DNA of 64,000 bases. Source: Fidelibacterota bacterium (lineage in GTDB: Bacteria; Fidelibacterota; UBA2242; JAFGTP01). A model generated the notes under the pieces. That model was not told the DNA's origin. It ran no database searches and saw nothing but the letters and a program-made list of their open reading frames with translations. The stretch spans positions 1-64,000 of the forward strand of contig JAFGTP010000002.1 in NCBI GenBank assembly GCA_016934035.1. The letters are read 5' to 3'. This document shows, one piece after another, positions 43,915 to 53,291 of the stretch (position 1 is its first letter; each line of letters starts with the position of its first letter). A program made the position numbers and the translations under genes.

Positions 43915-45000
43915 ATGGCTGATCCAAAAAAAACCACCTTGTATGAGACCCATACAAAACTGAACGCAAAAATGGTCCCTTTTGCTGGCTATTATATGCC
44001 AATACAATATTCAGGGATCGTAGAAGAGCATCTAAAAGTACGTGAAAGTGTCGGGATTTTTGATGTTTCGCATATGGGAGAATTTCGTGTTCGGGGTGCT
44101 GACGCAGAAAAATTTCTCAACAACCTGACTGTCAACGATGTAAGTCAATTGGTTCCCGGCAAGGCCCATTATTCCATGATGCTGTATCCTGAGGGCGGAA
44201 TAGTAGATGATCTGATCATTTACAAATTTGCCGATGACGACTTCATGATGGTGGTCAACGCTGCTAACCTTGAAAAAGACTTCAATTGGGCGGAAGACCA
44301 TTTGCCGGAAGGTGTGGATTTGACCAACCAGTCCGATGATATCGGATTGCTGGCGGTGCAGGGTCCAAACTCTGTGACTACCCTGCAAAAATTGACAGGT
44401 GTCAACTTGGGCGCCATGAGCATGTTTACCTTTGTGGAAGATGAACTAGCCGGCAGGAAAATGATCATTTCTGCTACCGGATACACCGGTGAAAGAGGTT
44501 TCGAGCTTTACCTTAAAGCAGAAGATGCTCCTTTTGTATGGGATGCAGTAATGAAATCTGGAGAAGAATTTGGGATATTACCCATTGGACTGGGAGCTCG
44601 CGACACACTGAGAATGGAAAAAAAGATGGCTCTATATGGCAATGATATCGACCAGGATACCAATCCACTTGAAGCTGGACTGGGGTGGGTAGTGAAACTG
44701 GATAAAGAAAATTTCATTGGCAAAGAAGCTCTTGTCAGGATCAATGAAGCCGGCCTTAAGCGGCGACACATTGCATTTAAAATGCTCGATAAAGGCATTC
44801 CCCGCCATTATTACAAAATACTATCCGAAGAGGGTAAAGAAATCGGTATTGTGACCAGCGGTACCCATTCACCTTCTCTGGGCCAGGGGATCGGTCTCGG
44901 ATATGTGGATTTCGCCTTCAGAAAACCCGGCACAAAAATTCTGATTGAAAACCGCAACAAGAACCTGTTGGCCCAAATTGTAAAACCACCATTGGTGTAA
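43915..45000 (+). CDS. gcvT: Glycine cleavage system aminomethyltransferase (T protein)
   Basis: This protein of about 361 residues transfers the methylene group of glycine to tetrahydrofolate. Family stretches seen are MVPFAGYYMPIQYSG, VSHMGEFRV, NLTVNDVSQL, GYTGERGFELYL and GLGARDTLRMEKKMALYGNDI. The ATG at 43915 is preceded by GGAGG (43906-43910). An ATG at 43903 would use no site, so the shorter start is chosen. The other cleavage-system genes (gcvH, gcvP, lpd) are not near. Its place between ruvA and ftsK has no clear functional logic. Confidence 0.93.
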   Translation: MADPKKTTLYETHTKLNAKMVPFAGYYMPIQYSGIVEEHLKVRESVGIFDVSHMGEFRVRGADAEKFLNNLTVNDVSQLVPGKAHYSMMLYPEGGIVDDLIIYKFADDDFMMVVNAANLEKDFNWAEDHLPEGVDLTNQSDDIGLLAVQGPNSVTTLQKLTGVNLGAMSMFTFVEDELAGRKMIISATGYTGERGFELYLKAEDAPFVWDAVMKSGEEFGILPIGLGARDTLRMEKKMALYGNDIDQDTNPLEAGLGWVVKLDKENFIGKEALVRINEAGLKRRHIAFKMLDKGIPRHYYKILSEEGKEIGIVTSGTHSPSLGQGIGLGYVDFAFRKPGTKILIENRNKNLLAQIVKPPLV

Positions 45001-45004
45001 AAAA

Positions 45005-47209
45005 ATGTCGGGTAAGCAGAAAGAAATCGTTGGAATTCTGACCATTATTCTGGGAATATTGGTCTTTTTGTGCCTCGTTTCCTATAATCCAATCGAAGAA
45101 CCGTCAATATCCAACCAAGTTGTCTTAGACAACTGGATGGGATTAATCGGAATTTATGTCTCTCATTTTATGATCAAAAGTTTTATCGGTATCAGCGCTT
45201 ATATTTTTCCAATTTTGGTTATATTGTGGGGTGTTTGGATTTTTCTGAAAAAGGAAGTCAAAAAGATCCTTGCCGGAACGATTGCATCGATTCTTTCTGC
45301 TTTTTTGATTTCAATGCTTTTAGCATTGCCGACGGTCATCAATCCTCGTATGTTTGACCATGATTTTCATTTGTCCGGATTAACAGCCGGAATCATGGCA
45401 AAAGTGATGTTTGATTTTGCCGGGATACCCGGAACTATTCTGATTATTGTGGGATTGCTCCTGGTAATTGTGAGGCTGTTTCTTTCCATTGGATATGTTG
45501 AATTGGTCAACCACATGTTCAACAAAAATTTTAAACTTCCGACTTTTAAGATTAAAAAAAATTTTTCTCATTCTCCGGTTGTCCCGGCTACTCACCACGA
45601 ACGGAAACCGATCGAAAAAGTTATTCCCGAACCGGTTTCTGCCGGTCCTTCGGCGATCCAACCCAAAGCAGAAACATTACCCAAATCACCGCCAGCAACA
45701 CCCCGATTGCCGGAAAAACCACGTGGCAAATATGCCATTCCGCCGACTAAATTTCTCGAAGAAAATTTGTCAAAGGCACCATTGGTTTCCAAGGCGGAAC
45801 TGGATCGAAAATCCGCCATTTTGGAAAGAGAACTGGATACTTTCAAAGTTCAGGGGCAGGTTGTGGCTGTGGCTCCGGGCCCTTTAATTACAACTTTTAA
45901 AGTAGAACCAGCTGCTGGCATCCGTGTAGGCAGAATCGCACGTCTGGCTGATGACCTGGCAAGGGTCCTGGAAGCCATTCGTGTTCGTATAGTTGCTCCG
46001 ATTCCGGGAACTTCCGTTGTAGGGATAGAAATCCCCAATGATGAAATGGAAACGATTTATATCAAATCAATTTTGGAATCATCAAAATTCAAAAATGCCC
46101 AAAATGTCTTAACGCTGGCTTTGGGAAAAACCAGCACAGGAGAAGTATATACTGCAGATTTGAGGAAAATGCCCCATTTATTGGTGGCAGGGGCAACGGG
46201 TTCCGGAAAATCAGTTGCAGTCAATATGATGATTGCCTCAATTCTTTATAAAGCCAGACCTGACGAGGTAAAATTTGTCATGATTGATCCGAAAAAGTTG
46301 GAACTTGCCGCTTATAAAAAGTTGATTGGATATCATCTGACCACCTGTGAAAATCTTGATGAATACATAATTACTGAGCCTGACAGTGCGGTGGTCCTTC
46401 TGAAATCTGTTGTCTTGGAAATGGAGCAACGCTATGATATGCTGGCAGGTGCTTCGGTACGAAATATTGAAGAATTCAATGAAAAAATACATCAGGGTAA
46501 GCTTCAGGATGAAAAGTTACCTTACATTATCGTTGTGATCGATGAGTTGGCTGACCTGATGATGACATCGGCTAAAGAAATTGAAGAACCGATTGCACGC
46601 CTGGCACAAAAAGCCCGAGCCGTAGGTATCCACCTGATTGTGGCAACCCAACGGCCATCAGTGGATGTGATCACCGGAGTAATCAAGGCAAATTTTCCCG
46701 CAAGAATGGCTTTTCAGGTGACCACCAAAATAGATTCCCGCACTATTTTGGATTTCAATGGTGCAGAAAAACTTTTAGGAAGGGGTGATATGCTGCTGAC
46801 TACACCACAACACCCTGAGCCGATGCGACTTCACAGCGCCTACATCTCCCTGGAGGAATTGGATAGAATTCTGGATTATATTACTACTCAACCCAGGACA
46901 GAATGTGAGAAACTTCCTAAAGTTTTTGTTGAAGATGATATAAACGACCGGGATGAATATTTCGATCCTGATGAAAAGGATCCACTCTATGATGATGCTG
47001 TTCGCATGGTAGTCAACCATCAGCAGGGTTCAGTAAGCCTGTTGCAACGCCGTCTTCGCATCGGATATGCCCGCGCCGGTCGTTTGATTGATCAATTAGA
47101 AAGAGATGGAATTGTCGGCCCGCACACCGGATCCAAAGCCCGTGATGTATTGGTTGATGAAGATTATCTGGATTTGATGATGGGAGATGTCAATCAGTTG
47201 GAAGGATAA
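45005..47209 (+). CDS. ftsK: DNA translocase FtsK
   Basis: This 734-residue septal DNA pump has four N-terminal membrane helices (about residues 1-175) and a short Pro-rich linker (about 195-250). The motor follows, with LLVAGATGSGKSVAVNMM (Walker A) and IIVVIDELADLMM (Walker B). The C-terminal gamma winged helix (about 660-734) includes VSLLQRRLRIGYARAGRLIDQLE, which reads orienting sequences. It aids chromosome segregation at division. It starts four bases after gcvT and has a weak ribosome site. Confidence 0.95.
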   Translation: MSGKQKEIVGILTIILGILVFLCLVSYNPIEEPSISNQVVLDNWMGLIGIYVSHFMIKSFIGISAYIFPILVILWGVWIFLKKEVKKILAGTIASILSAFLISMLLALPTVINPRMFDHDFHLSGLTAGIMAKVMFDFAGIPGTILIIVGLLLVIVRLFLSIGYVELVNHMFNKNFKLPTFKIKKNFSHSPVVPATHHERKPIEKVIPEPVSAGPSAIQPKAETLPKSPPATPRLPEKPRGKYAIPPTKFLEENLSKAPLVSKAELDRKSAILERELDTFKVQGQVVAVAPGPLITTFKVEPAAGIRVGRIARLADDLARVLEAIRVRIVAPIPGTSVVGIEIPNDEMETIYIKSILESSKFKNAQNVLTLALGKTSTGEVYTADLRKMPHLLVAGATGSGKSVAVNMMIASILYKARPDEVKFVMIDPKKLELAAYKKLIGYHLTTCENLDEYIITEPDSAVVLLKSVVLEMEQRYDMLAGASVRNIEEFNEKIHQGKLQDEKLPYIIVVIDELADLMMTSAKEIEEPIARLAQKARAVGIHLIVATQRPSVDVITGVIKANFPARMAFQVTTKIDSRTILDFNGAEKLLGRGDMLLTTPQHPEPMRLHSAYISLEELDRILDYITTQPRTECEKLPKVFVEDDINDRDEYFDPDEKDPLYDDAVRMVVNHQQGSVSLLQRRLRIGYARAGRLIDQLERDGIVGPHTGSKARDVLVDEDYLDLMMGDVNQLEG

Positions 47210-47280
47210 CAACTGAAACAATCTTTTGGAATGAAAGTATAAGAAAAAAAACAAGGTGATTATTCACACAGATTAATTAC

Positions 47281-47298
47281 CAAACCTGAGCAGGTTTG
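47281..47298 (+). terminator. Hairpin between ftsK and lolA, weak terminator
   Basis: CAAACCTG (47281-47288) and CAGGTTTG (47291-47298) form a perfect inverted repeat with a two-base loop. It is followed by a short T/A-rich stretch that is not a clean T-run. It may give partial termination or only protect the mRNA end. Confidence 0.4.
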
Positions 47299-47329
47299 TT
47301 TAATAAATAATGATTATGATTGGATTAGC

Positions 47330-47956
47330 ATGAAAAAATATTTTTTGTTTTTATTATTGATATCACTTTCCGCAGACCTGCTTCATGCGCAGGATATTTC
47401 TGTACTTGATACCATATCTTCAAATTATATGAGTCAGATACCTTTCCAAATGGAATACAAAATCATACAAAATTTTAAAGGCAGTGATATTGTTCAGGAA
47501 GATATTGGCCAATTTTATCTGCATTCCAAGGAAGTTTTTCGGGTCAATTATCCGAGTTCACAAATACTTTTTGACGGAACCTGGCTGTGGAGTATTGATA
47601 AGCTCAATTATCAGATTGTTGTTGAAGAATTTGATCCCAGTTCAAGTCTGAGACTGATTTACAATGTGTTGAACGGCAATATGTCTGAATACAAAATCCA
47701 GAGTATTGATGCTATCACTGATACAAATTTAAAAAAAATCGATCTCAAATCCTTAGATGAAAATAGTTTTTTCCAAAATATGATTGTGACCATTGACCCC
47801 ACTGTAAAAGAAATCCGGGAAGTTGAATATGTCGATTTTCAGGGTACTAGTATAATCATTACATTTTTAGAATATTACAAACACCAAATCGATGATAAAG
47901 TGTTATTTGAAGTTAAAAACATCAAACAAGAAGATTTTATAGATTTACGTCCATGA
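47330..47956 (+). CDS. lolA: LolA-like outer-membrane lipoprotein carrier
   Basis: This 208-residue periplasmic protein has a signal peptide (to LHAQD) and then a LolA-type half-barrel pattern: IQNFKGSDIVQEDIGQFYLHSKEVFRVNYPSSQILFDGTWLWSIDKLNYQIVVEEF-like strands, in which each strand pair is followed by a short turn. LolA ferries lipoproteins from LolCDE to the outer membrane. Its position after ftsK is the known ftsK-lolA order in many bacteria. It overlaps the next gene by four bases. Confidence 0.82.
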   Translation: MKKYFLFLLLISLSADLLHAQDISVLDTISSNYMSQIPFQMEYKIIQNFKGSDIVQEDIGQFYLHSKEVFRVNYPSSQILFDGTWLWSIDKLNYQIVVEEFDPSSSLRLIYNVLNGNMSEYKIQSIDAITDTNLKKIDLKSLDENSFFQNMIVTIDPTVKEIREVEYVDFQGTSIIITFLEYYKHQIDDKVLFEVKNIKQEDFIDLRP

Positions 47957-48978
47957 GCCTACATTTTCGTCTTAAAACAAACCGGTTCATAAATTATAAA
48001 ACAATTTTTTCACTGTTGCTGAGTGCCTTGGGTATTTGGCTCGGTTTCAGAAAATTTAACTTTCATGAATTTATGGAAGCCTTTTTGTCTGTTGATTTAA
48101 TGTATTTTTTTGCTTCTATGTTTATTGTGTTGTTTACTGTATACCTGCGCGCATGGCGTTGGAAATACCTGGTCATGCCAATTAAAAAAATTGGTGTTTG
48201 GCAATTATTCAAGATGGAAATGGTCGGCTATTTTGGTAATAATGTTTTTCCCTTGAAGATGGGTGAAATTCTGCGAGCCTATACCCTGGGCAAATATGAA
48301 AAGATTCCTGTGACCGCTGCCTTCGGAACAATTGTAAATGAAAGACTTCTGGACACTTTGGTGTTTGCCTTTTTTATCGGCCTTGGTTTATTTATATTTC
48401 CGGATTTTCCGGAATGGATTAAAAAGGGGGGGATTGCCGGTATTGTCTTGCTGTCTCTTTTTGCAATAATAGTTATCATTTTAAATACACAAAAACTTTT
48501 TGTTAAAGATTTATGGGAAAAATTACTTGTTAAACACAAAGATAAAAAGACCTTTCACTCTTTTGCCAATTTAGTCAACGGTCTGACGACTTTATTTAAA
48601 ACTCCCCACATCTTAATGATTACTGTCCAATCTTTAATCATTTGGCTAATCACCATTGCTCAATATTGGGTCTTGGGTATGTGCCTGAATGTTTCTTTTT
48701 CGGTTTCTCAGGTAGTATTGATTTTTTTGACAACATCAGCGGTATTTGCGGTTCCTGCTGCTCCGGGATATGTGGGCACATACCATCTGGCTGCAATTAA
48801 TATTCTGATATTTCTAGGTTTGGCAATTTCCCAAGCTCAGGTACTGGCGGTTATTATGCATGGAGTTGGATATTTATCAATGACCTCGATTGGATTAATC
48901 TTCTTCTTAAAATATCACATTCATGTTAACGAGGTGGAAAAGGAAAACTTGAAAATTAATATTCCTCCTGGTGATTAA
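47953..48978 (+). CDS. UPF0104/AglD-like flippase-type membrane protein
   Basis: This 341-residue protein of the lysylphosphatidylglycerol synthase transmembrane family (UPF0104) has about eight hydrophobic segments and the typical LRAWRWKYLV, GYFGNNVFPLKMGEILRAY, NERLLDTLVFAFF and PAAPGYVGTYHLAA stretches. The family flips or transfers lipid-linked groups; no soluble synthase part is present. Its 3' end overlaps by 23 bases the end of the convergent AAA-ATPase gene. It overlaps lolA by four bases at its start. Confidence 0.86.
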   Translation: MSLHFRLKTNRFINYKTIFSLLLSALGIWLGFRKFNFHEFMEAFLSVDLMYFFASMFIVLFTVYLRAWRWKYLVMPIKKIGVWQLFKMEMVGYFGNNVFPLKMGEILRAYTLGKYEKIPVTAAFGTIVNERLLDTLVFAFFIGLGLFIFPDFPEWIKKGGIAGIVLLSLFAIIVIILNTQKLFVKDLWEKLLVKHKDKKTFHSFANLVNGLTTLFKTPHILMITVQSLIIWLITIAQYWVLGMCLNVSFSVSQVVLIFLTTSAVFAVPAAPGYVGTYHLAAINILIFLGLAISQAQVLAVIMHGVGYLSMTSIGLIFFLKYHIHVNEVEKENLKINIPPGD

Positions 48979-50386
48979 TAATGTTTTTCTTGATTGCATT
49001 GTTGACCATTTCTGCATTTTTATCTTCTTTATGTTGAACTTCGTTGATAAAATTTAGCAAGTTTTTATTTCCACTTTTTATTCCGCAAAGCGCACATACA
49101 TCTGATCTGCCGATCAGGGTCTTTTCATTGAAAACTTCCAAAATTCCCTGATAGTTTTGCTCCTGAATAAGTTGATGGAATTTATCAGAAAAATGATGAT
49201 AAATACCTGCAAAATCCTTAGTTTTCCAAAAATCTTCAAGATTCTGTTCCATTTCTTCAAAAGTTTTTCCTTTAGAATTTCCTGTTAAAGTGCTGAAAAC
49301 TCTGTCAATTTTTGCCATCGTATATTCCAGTGCCTGATTTTTTATTTCTTCACGAAAAAACTGAAGGACATTAATTTTGACTTTTTGGAATAACTTATTT
49401 CCATTTTTTTCACATAAATAAGCAATAACTTTGATAATATCTTCCAACAGTAAAAAATTCTCTATTTCAGCAACTTTTGTAACCCAGACATTAGATTTCG
49501 TAAGTCGTTGGATTTCACTAAAAGACCTTCTGTCACGATCCACAAGCCCATAAGCATTCAGGTCATGAAATACTTCCTGCTCATTGAGTGACTTAGTAGT
49601 GGCCATGACTTTTTCACAACCTCCCAGAGGTTTCAGTAAATAATCCGGAAAGACATAGTGGAGCAGTTTGTAATCAAGGCTGTTAATAGAATCCCCTTCA
49701 ATAAAGAGTACAGATTTCCGTTCCGCCAACAATTCAAAATAGAGCTGATTCGGTAATGAATGATCATCGCTTAAAATTTCATAATTCCAGCTATCGCCAT
49801 TATAATCTTTTAGCCAAACCTTTAAAAAATCATGACGGCTGGAAGCAAAGGAAACATCATGTGTCAAGTAAACAAATGTACAATCTTTTCTAAAGGATTC
49901 CAGCAGATCACAAAGAATGATAATGATTGATTTTTTGATATGCATTTCAGGTTCATCGATAATAAGTAAAGAGTTTTTGGGTGCATGAATAACCGAGGCA
50001 ATTACAAATAACAACAATCTTTCTGTTTCACCCATTTCATTAATAGGATAAATATGATTGTTATCAAATTTATCCACAAGTTGGATCGTATTATGTCGAA
50101 ATTCCAATAATCGATTGGGTGACACAGCATTCCAGATTCGCTTCATTGAAGAAAATAAGGGGAGTTTTTTCTGATTTTGTTCTGCAGATAAAACCGATCG
50201 GATTAATTCTTTAAAATTTTGTGAATAAGTTGACTGGGTCATTCTAATAGCAATATCAGGGTATCTTTCATCAATCTCTGCTGCAAAATTTGTCTTTCCG
50301 GACCCATTGGCTCCGACTACCACAAAATTTGTATCAATAGATAGTTTTTCTGTAATGTTTCTATTTTTTGGCAATGTTATTTTCAT
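48956..50386 (-). CDS. AAA ATPase fused to DUF4435/TOPRIM-like domain (PARIS-related)
   Basis: This is a 476-residue protein from the ATG at 50386, preceded four bases upstream by AAGGAG. The N-terminal ABC/SMC-like ATPase has Walker A GANGSGKT (residues 25-32), Walker B LLIIDEPEMH (140-149) and an H-loop His176 (YLTHD). From about residue 220 there is a DUF4435/TOPRIM-like part with FIEGD (Glu230), GLVDRD (283-285) and EIENFLL. In the PARIS defence system these two modules are separate (AriA, AriB) or fused. The fused form found here is short but has all key residues. It is the third gene of an operon with two beta-lactamase-like hydrolases, one base apart. A defence role is inferred, not shown. 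A CALC pair near the C-terminus may bind zinc. Confidence 0.78.
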   Translation of the reverse strand: MKITLPKNRNITEKLSIDTNFVVVGANGSGKTNFAAEIDERYPDIAIRMTQSTYSQNFKELIRSVLSAEQNQKKLPLFSSMKRIWNAVSPNRLLEFRHNTIQLVDKFDNNHIYPINEMGETERLLLFVIASVIHAPKNSLLIIDEPEMHIKKSIIIILCDLLESFRKDCTFVYLTHDVSFASSRHDFLKVWLKDYNGDSWNYEILSDDHSLPNQLYFELLAERKSVLFIEGDSINSLDYKLLHYVFPDYLLKPLGGCEKVMATTKSLNEQEVFHDLNAYGLVDRDRRSFSEIQRLTKSNVWVTKVAEIENFLLLEDIIKVIAYLCEKNGNKLFQKVKINVLQFFREEIKNQALEYTMAKIDRVFSTLTGNSKGKTFEEMEQNLEDFWKTKDFAGIYHHFSDKFHQLIQEQNYQGILEVFNEKTLIGRSDVCALCGIKSGNKNLLNFINEVQHKEDKNAEMVNNAIKKNIINHQEEY

Positions 50387-50387
50387 T

Positions 50388-51971
50388 CTACTCCTTCTTA
50401 AAGGAAATTCCTCTGACACCGTAGGTCGAGAACTCAAATCCAATGACATCTCCACTTTCATCTTTTTGAATTTGAATCAGGCATTCTTCATTTGCAAATT
50501 CATCTGGAAAAACCTGAATTAATTTATATTCTGCGAAACCAATTTTAAGAACTAGTTTTTCTCCATTCCAAAAAATTTTACCCGATTTTTTCAGTTCAGA
50601 ACTAAAGTATTGTCCAAGTATTTGGGTTTTGAAATTTTCTGAAATCTCGATTTCTTCAAAAGCAACATAATGATGTTGACTTCCGTAAGAGGTGTATTCA
50701 AAAAATTCAGAGTTGTTGCCTGTTTTTAATACTTTAATTTTTTTTAATTCATCAACGGTCAGAAATTCATCCTCACAATCAATAGACTGAAAATATTCTT
50801 TTTTCAAGGATTCAACATTTTTGAAACCACCAATACTTTTTCTTACAAATTTTGATTTATTTAAATATTTTTCTGGAGTCTGATTGCTGATCTTTTCGAG
50901 GTTTTTTTTCCAAAAATTATAACTATAGAAATAGGTTTCTAAAAGTTTCATGGCATACTTTCTGACATATAGATCACCATTGTTACTTAAAATAATAATG
51001 GAAAAATTTTTCTCCGGTAATGCCATAAAAAATGCTTTATAGCCAACATACCAGCCATCATGACCATAATAATCAAGCCCACGGTATTTACCAATGACCA
51101 GGCCATATCCATAATTTCCTTTTGTGCCGTCGTTGAATTTCCCAGGATTTTTCATGACTTCCAAACTGTACTTTCCAATTCTGCCCTTTTCCAGTGCTTG
51201 TTGCCATATAAATAAATCTTCCGTTGAAGAGTAAACAGCATCATGACCGACCAGTTGATTGTTGGTCATCCAATTAATATAGTTTTCTTCCCAAGGTTTA
51301 TACCCGGCTGCACGATTACTAATGAAAGTCTTATCACTTATTTGTATTTTTGAGTGATCCATACCCAAAGGTTTAAAAATATTATTTTCAACAAACACAT
51401 TAAATTTTTGTCCACTGACTTTTTCGACAATCAGGGCTAGTAAAGTATAGGCAGAATTGGAGTATTCGTAACGGCTTCCGGGTTCAAAGGAAAGTCCATT
51501 CTGTCTTTTAAGCATTTCTATTAGCATATCGTGGGTGTACCATTGTGAAAAAGCAATACCCAATAACGGATACATTGTTTCACTATCTCGTATTCCGCTG
51601 GTGTGATATAACATATGTTCGATTGTTATTCTACCGTAAACATCGGCTGGAAATTCGGGAAAATATTGAATCAATTTATCGAATGTTGAAATCATTTTAT
51701 CCTGAATGAGCATCGCCAAGCAGGCGCCTGTAAATTGTTTGGACAGAGATCCAATTCGATAAACCGATTGTGTGGTAGCCGGCACTTTTAATTCCAGGTT
51801 TGCCATTCCAAAAGCATTTTTATAAATAATTTTACCATTTTGAATCACAGCTATCGAAACAGAGGGCGTTCTATTATTAAAATCACTTTTCAGAATTGCA
51901 TCAAATTCCTTTTTATAGTTCCGTGCAAAAAGTGAAATTGTTAGTACCCCCAAAATAATCATTTTTTTCAT
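50388..51971 (-). CDS. Class-C beta-lactamase-like serine hydrolase with C-terminal extension
   Basis: This is a 527-residue exported protein. From the ATG at 51971 it has a signal peptide (to LFA), then the serine hydrolase fold with SLSK (Ser75, Lys78), the Tyr-Ser-Asn triad at 170-172 and HDG at 304-306. It belongs to the beta-lactamase/D-aminopeptidase/esterase group; true beta-lactam cleavage is not implied. The last 150 residues (about 380-527) are an added beta-rich domain of unknown use. It starts one base after the stop of the related upstream gene and its own stop is one base from the AAA gene, so the three are translationally linked. Confidence 0.86.
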   Translation of the reverse strand: MKKMIILGVLTISLFARNYKKEFDAILKSDFNNRTPSVSIAVIQNGKIIYKNAFGMANLELKVPATTQSVYRIGSLSKQFTGACLAMLIQDKMISTFDKLIQYFPEFPADVYGRITIEHMLYHTSGIRDSETMYPLLGIAFSQWYTHDMLIEMLKRQNGLSFEPGSRYEYSNSAYTLLALIVEKVSGQKFNVFVENNIFKPLGMDHSKIQISDKTFISNRAAGYKPWEENYINWMTNNQLVGHDAVYSSTEDLFIWQQALEKGRIGKYSLEVMKNPGKFNDGTKGNYGYGLVIGKYRGLDYYGHDGWYVGYKAFFMALPEKNFSIIILSNNGDLYVRKYAMKLLETYFYSYNFWKKNLEKISNQTPEKYLNKSKFVRKSIGGFKNVESLKKEYFQSIDCEDEFLTVDELKKIKVLKTGNNSEFFEYTSYGSQHHYVAFEEIEISENFKTQILGQYFSSELKKSGKIFWNGEKLVLKIGFAEYKLIQVFPDEFANEECLIQIQKDESGDVIGFEFSTYGVRGISFKKE

Positions 51972-51972
51972 T

Positions 51973-53013
51973 TTATTTTCCCGATTGCAGATTAAAAAAT
52001 ATTTCAGCAATCCGATCGGCTAAAGGCTCGATGTCTGGTTCTCGTCGATTTGTTAATAGGATTATGGTGAGATTATCATCAGGATAGCGCTGAATTACAT
52101 TTCGAAATCCGCAGGTACTTCCAGTATGAGACATACGATATTTACCCTTATATGTATCAATATGCCATCCAAATCCATACCCTTCCAGACCAGGTTTTAC
52201 ATACTCCAAAAACCAATCTTTTGATAATAATGTATTGGTATTCAATGCCTGATCCCATTTGTACAAATCGTACACTGAAGAATAAATGCCACCGTCTCCA
52301 AGAACAGCACTGGTTGGACTTTGGTCTGAAAAAAGTATTGCTTCCTTCTCGATATGGTAACCCAAGGCGCGATGGCTAACTTCATTTTTTCCTTCAGTGA
52401 AGGCCACAGTGTTGGTCATTTGCAATGGAATAAAAATATTAGTTTTGAGAAATTCAGAGAATGAAATTCCAGACAATTTTTCAAGGATCATAACCAGAAC
52501 AGCATAGGCTGAATTACTGTACCGGTGCTGAGTTCCCGGCTGAAAATAGGTTGAGTCCACACCCATCATCAAATTCAGCACATCTCTGTCACTGACTTGT
52601 TTGGTTGCTGTATCCGGTATCAGAGTTTCATAATCAATCAATCCCGATGTATGTTGTAATAAATGGCGAATGGAGATATTTTTACCATAGTCTGGAAAAT
52701 CAGGAAAAATATCTTTCAGTTTATCATCCAGGCATATTTTACCATCTTGGATCATCAACATTATAGCCATAGCAGTAAACTGTTTGGTCAAAGAGGCGAG
52801 ACGAAAGTTTGTTTCAGGAACCACTGGAATTTCCTTTTCAATGTTGGCCATTCCAAAAGATTTGATTAATACGGGGATTCCGTCCTTAATTACCATAAGC
52901 GAGGCTCCCGGGTTTTTCCCGGAGTAAATTCGAAATAGTTTATTTATCTGCTGATCTTTTGAACAGGATATCAGGAACAGTACCGGCAACAATAAAAATA
53001 TTAATATCTTCAT
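51973..53013 (-). CDS. Class-C beta-lactamase-like serine hydrolase, lipoprotein
   Basis: This 346-residue paralogue of the next gene lacks its C-terminal extension. From the ATG at 53013 it starts with a lipoprotein signal (MKILIFLLLP, ending at LISC, Cys17). It has SLTK (Ser74, Lys77), the Tyr-Ser-Asn triad at 165-167 and HTG at 296-298. A longer frame from 53040 would disturb the signal. Such enzymes often act on D-amino acid peptides of the wall or on esters. The pair of near neighbours suggests tandem duplication followed by change. It is the first gene of the operon that ends with the AAA-DUF4435 gene. Confidence 0.86.
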   Translation of the reverse strand: MKILIFLLLPVLFLISCSKDQQINKLFRIYSGKNPGASLMVIKDGIPVLIKSFGMANIEKEIPVVPETNFRLASLTKQFTAMAIMLMIQDGKICLDDKLKDIFPDFPDYGKNISIRHLLQHTSGLIDYETLIPDTATKQVSDRDVLNLMMGVDSTYFQPGTQHRYSNSAYAVLVMILEKLSGISFSEFLKTNIFIPLQMTNTVAFTEGKNEVSHRALGYHIEKEAILFSDQSPTSAVLGDGGIYSSVYDLYKWDQALNTNTLLSKDWFLEYVKPGLEGYGFGWHIDTYKGKYRMSHTGSTCGFRNVIQRYPDDNLTIILLTNRREPDIEPLADRIAEIFFNLQSGK

Positions 53014-53120
53014 ATCTCCCTCTGATTTATTTACTGACATTAAGAAATTTCACTCTTTAGGACAATAATATTTTGGAATAAATTTTCTTTCAATGTAAAT
53101 TTTCATGTTTATTTAAAATT

Positions 53121-53256
53121 ATGAATTTTTGAAGGAAACATGTGAAAATCATGTACAGCCCCGCTACTGTTAGCAGCAAGAAGTTGCTCAATAAGCCACG
53201 GAGAAATCTGGAAGGCAGAGCAAAGTCGCCTGAGCTGTAAGTCAGGATACTTCATT
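53121..53256 (+). ncRNA. Cobalamin riboswitch
   Basis: The conserved cobalamin aptamer words are all present in order: GAAGGAAACATGTGAAAATC at 53131-53150, ACAGCCCCGCTACTGT ending at 53170, AGCCACGG with TGGAAGGC near 53174-53217, and the B12-box form AAGTCAGGATAC at 53239-53250. ATGAA at 53121 and TTCAT at 53251 close the outer stem. It lies 40 bases before the ATG of a TonB receptor of BtuB type, which is the expected target: high cobalamin should switch the gene off. Confidence 0.9.
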
Positions 53257-53291
53257 ATCATATTAAATTCTTTTACGAGGGTCAAAAAGGA

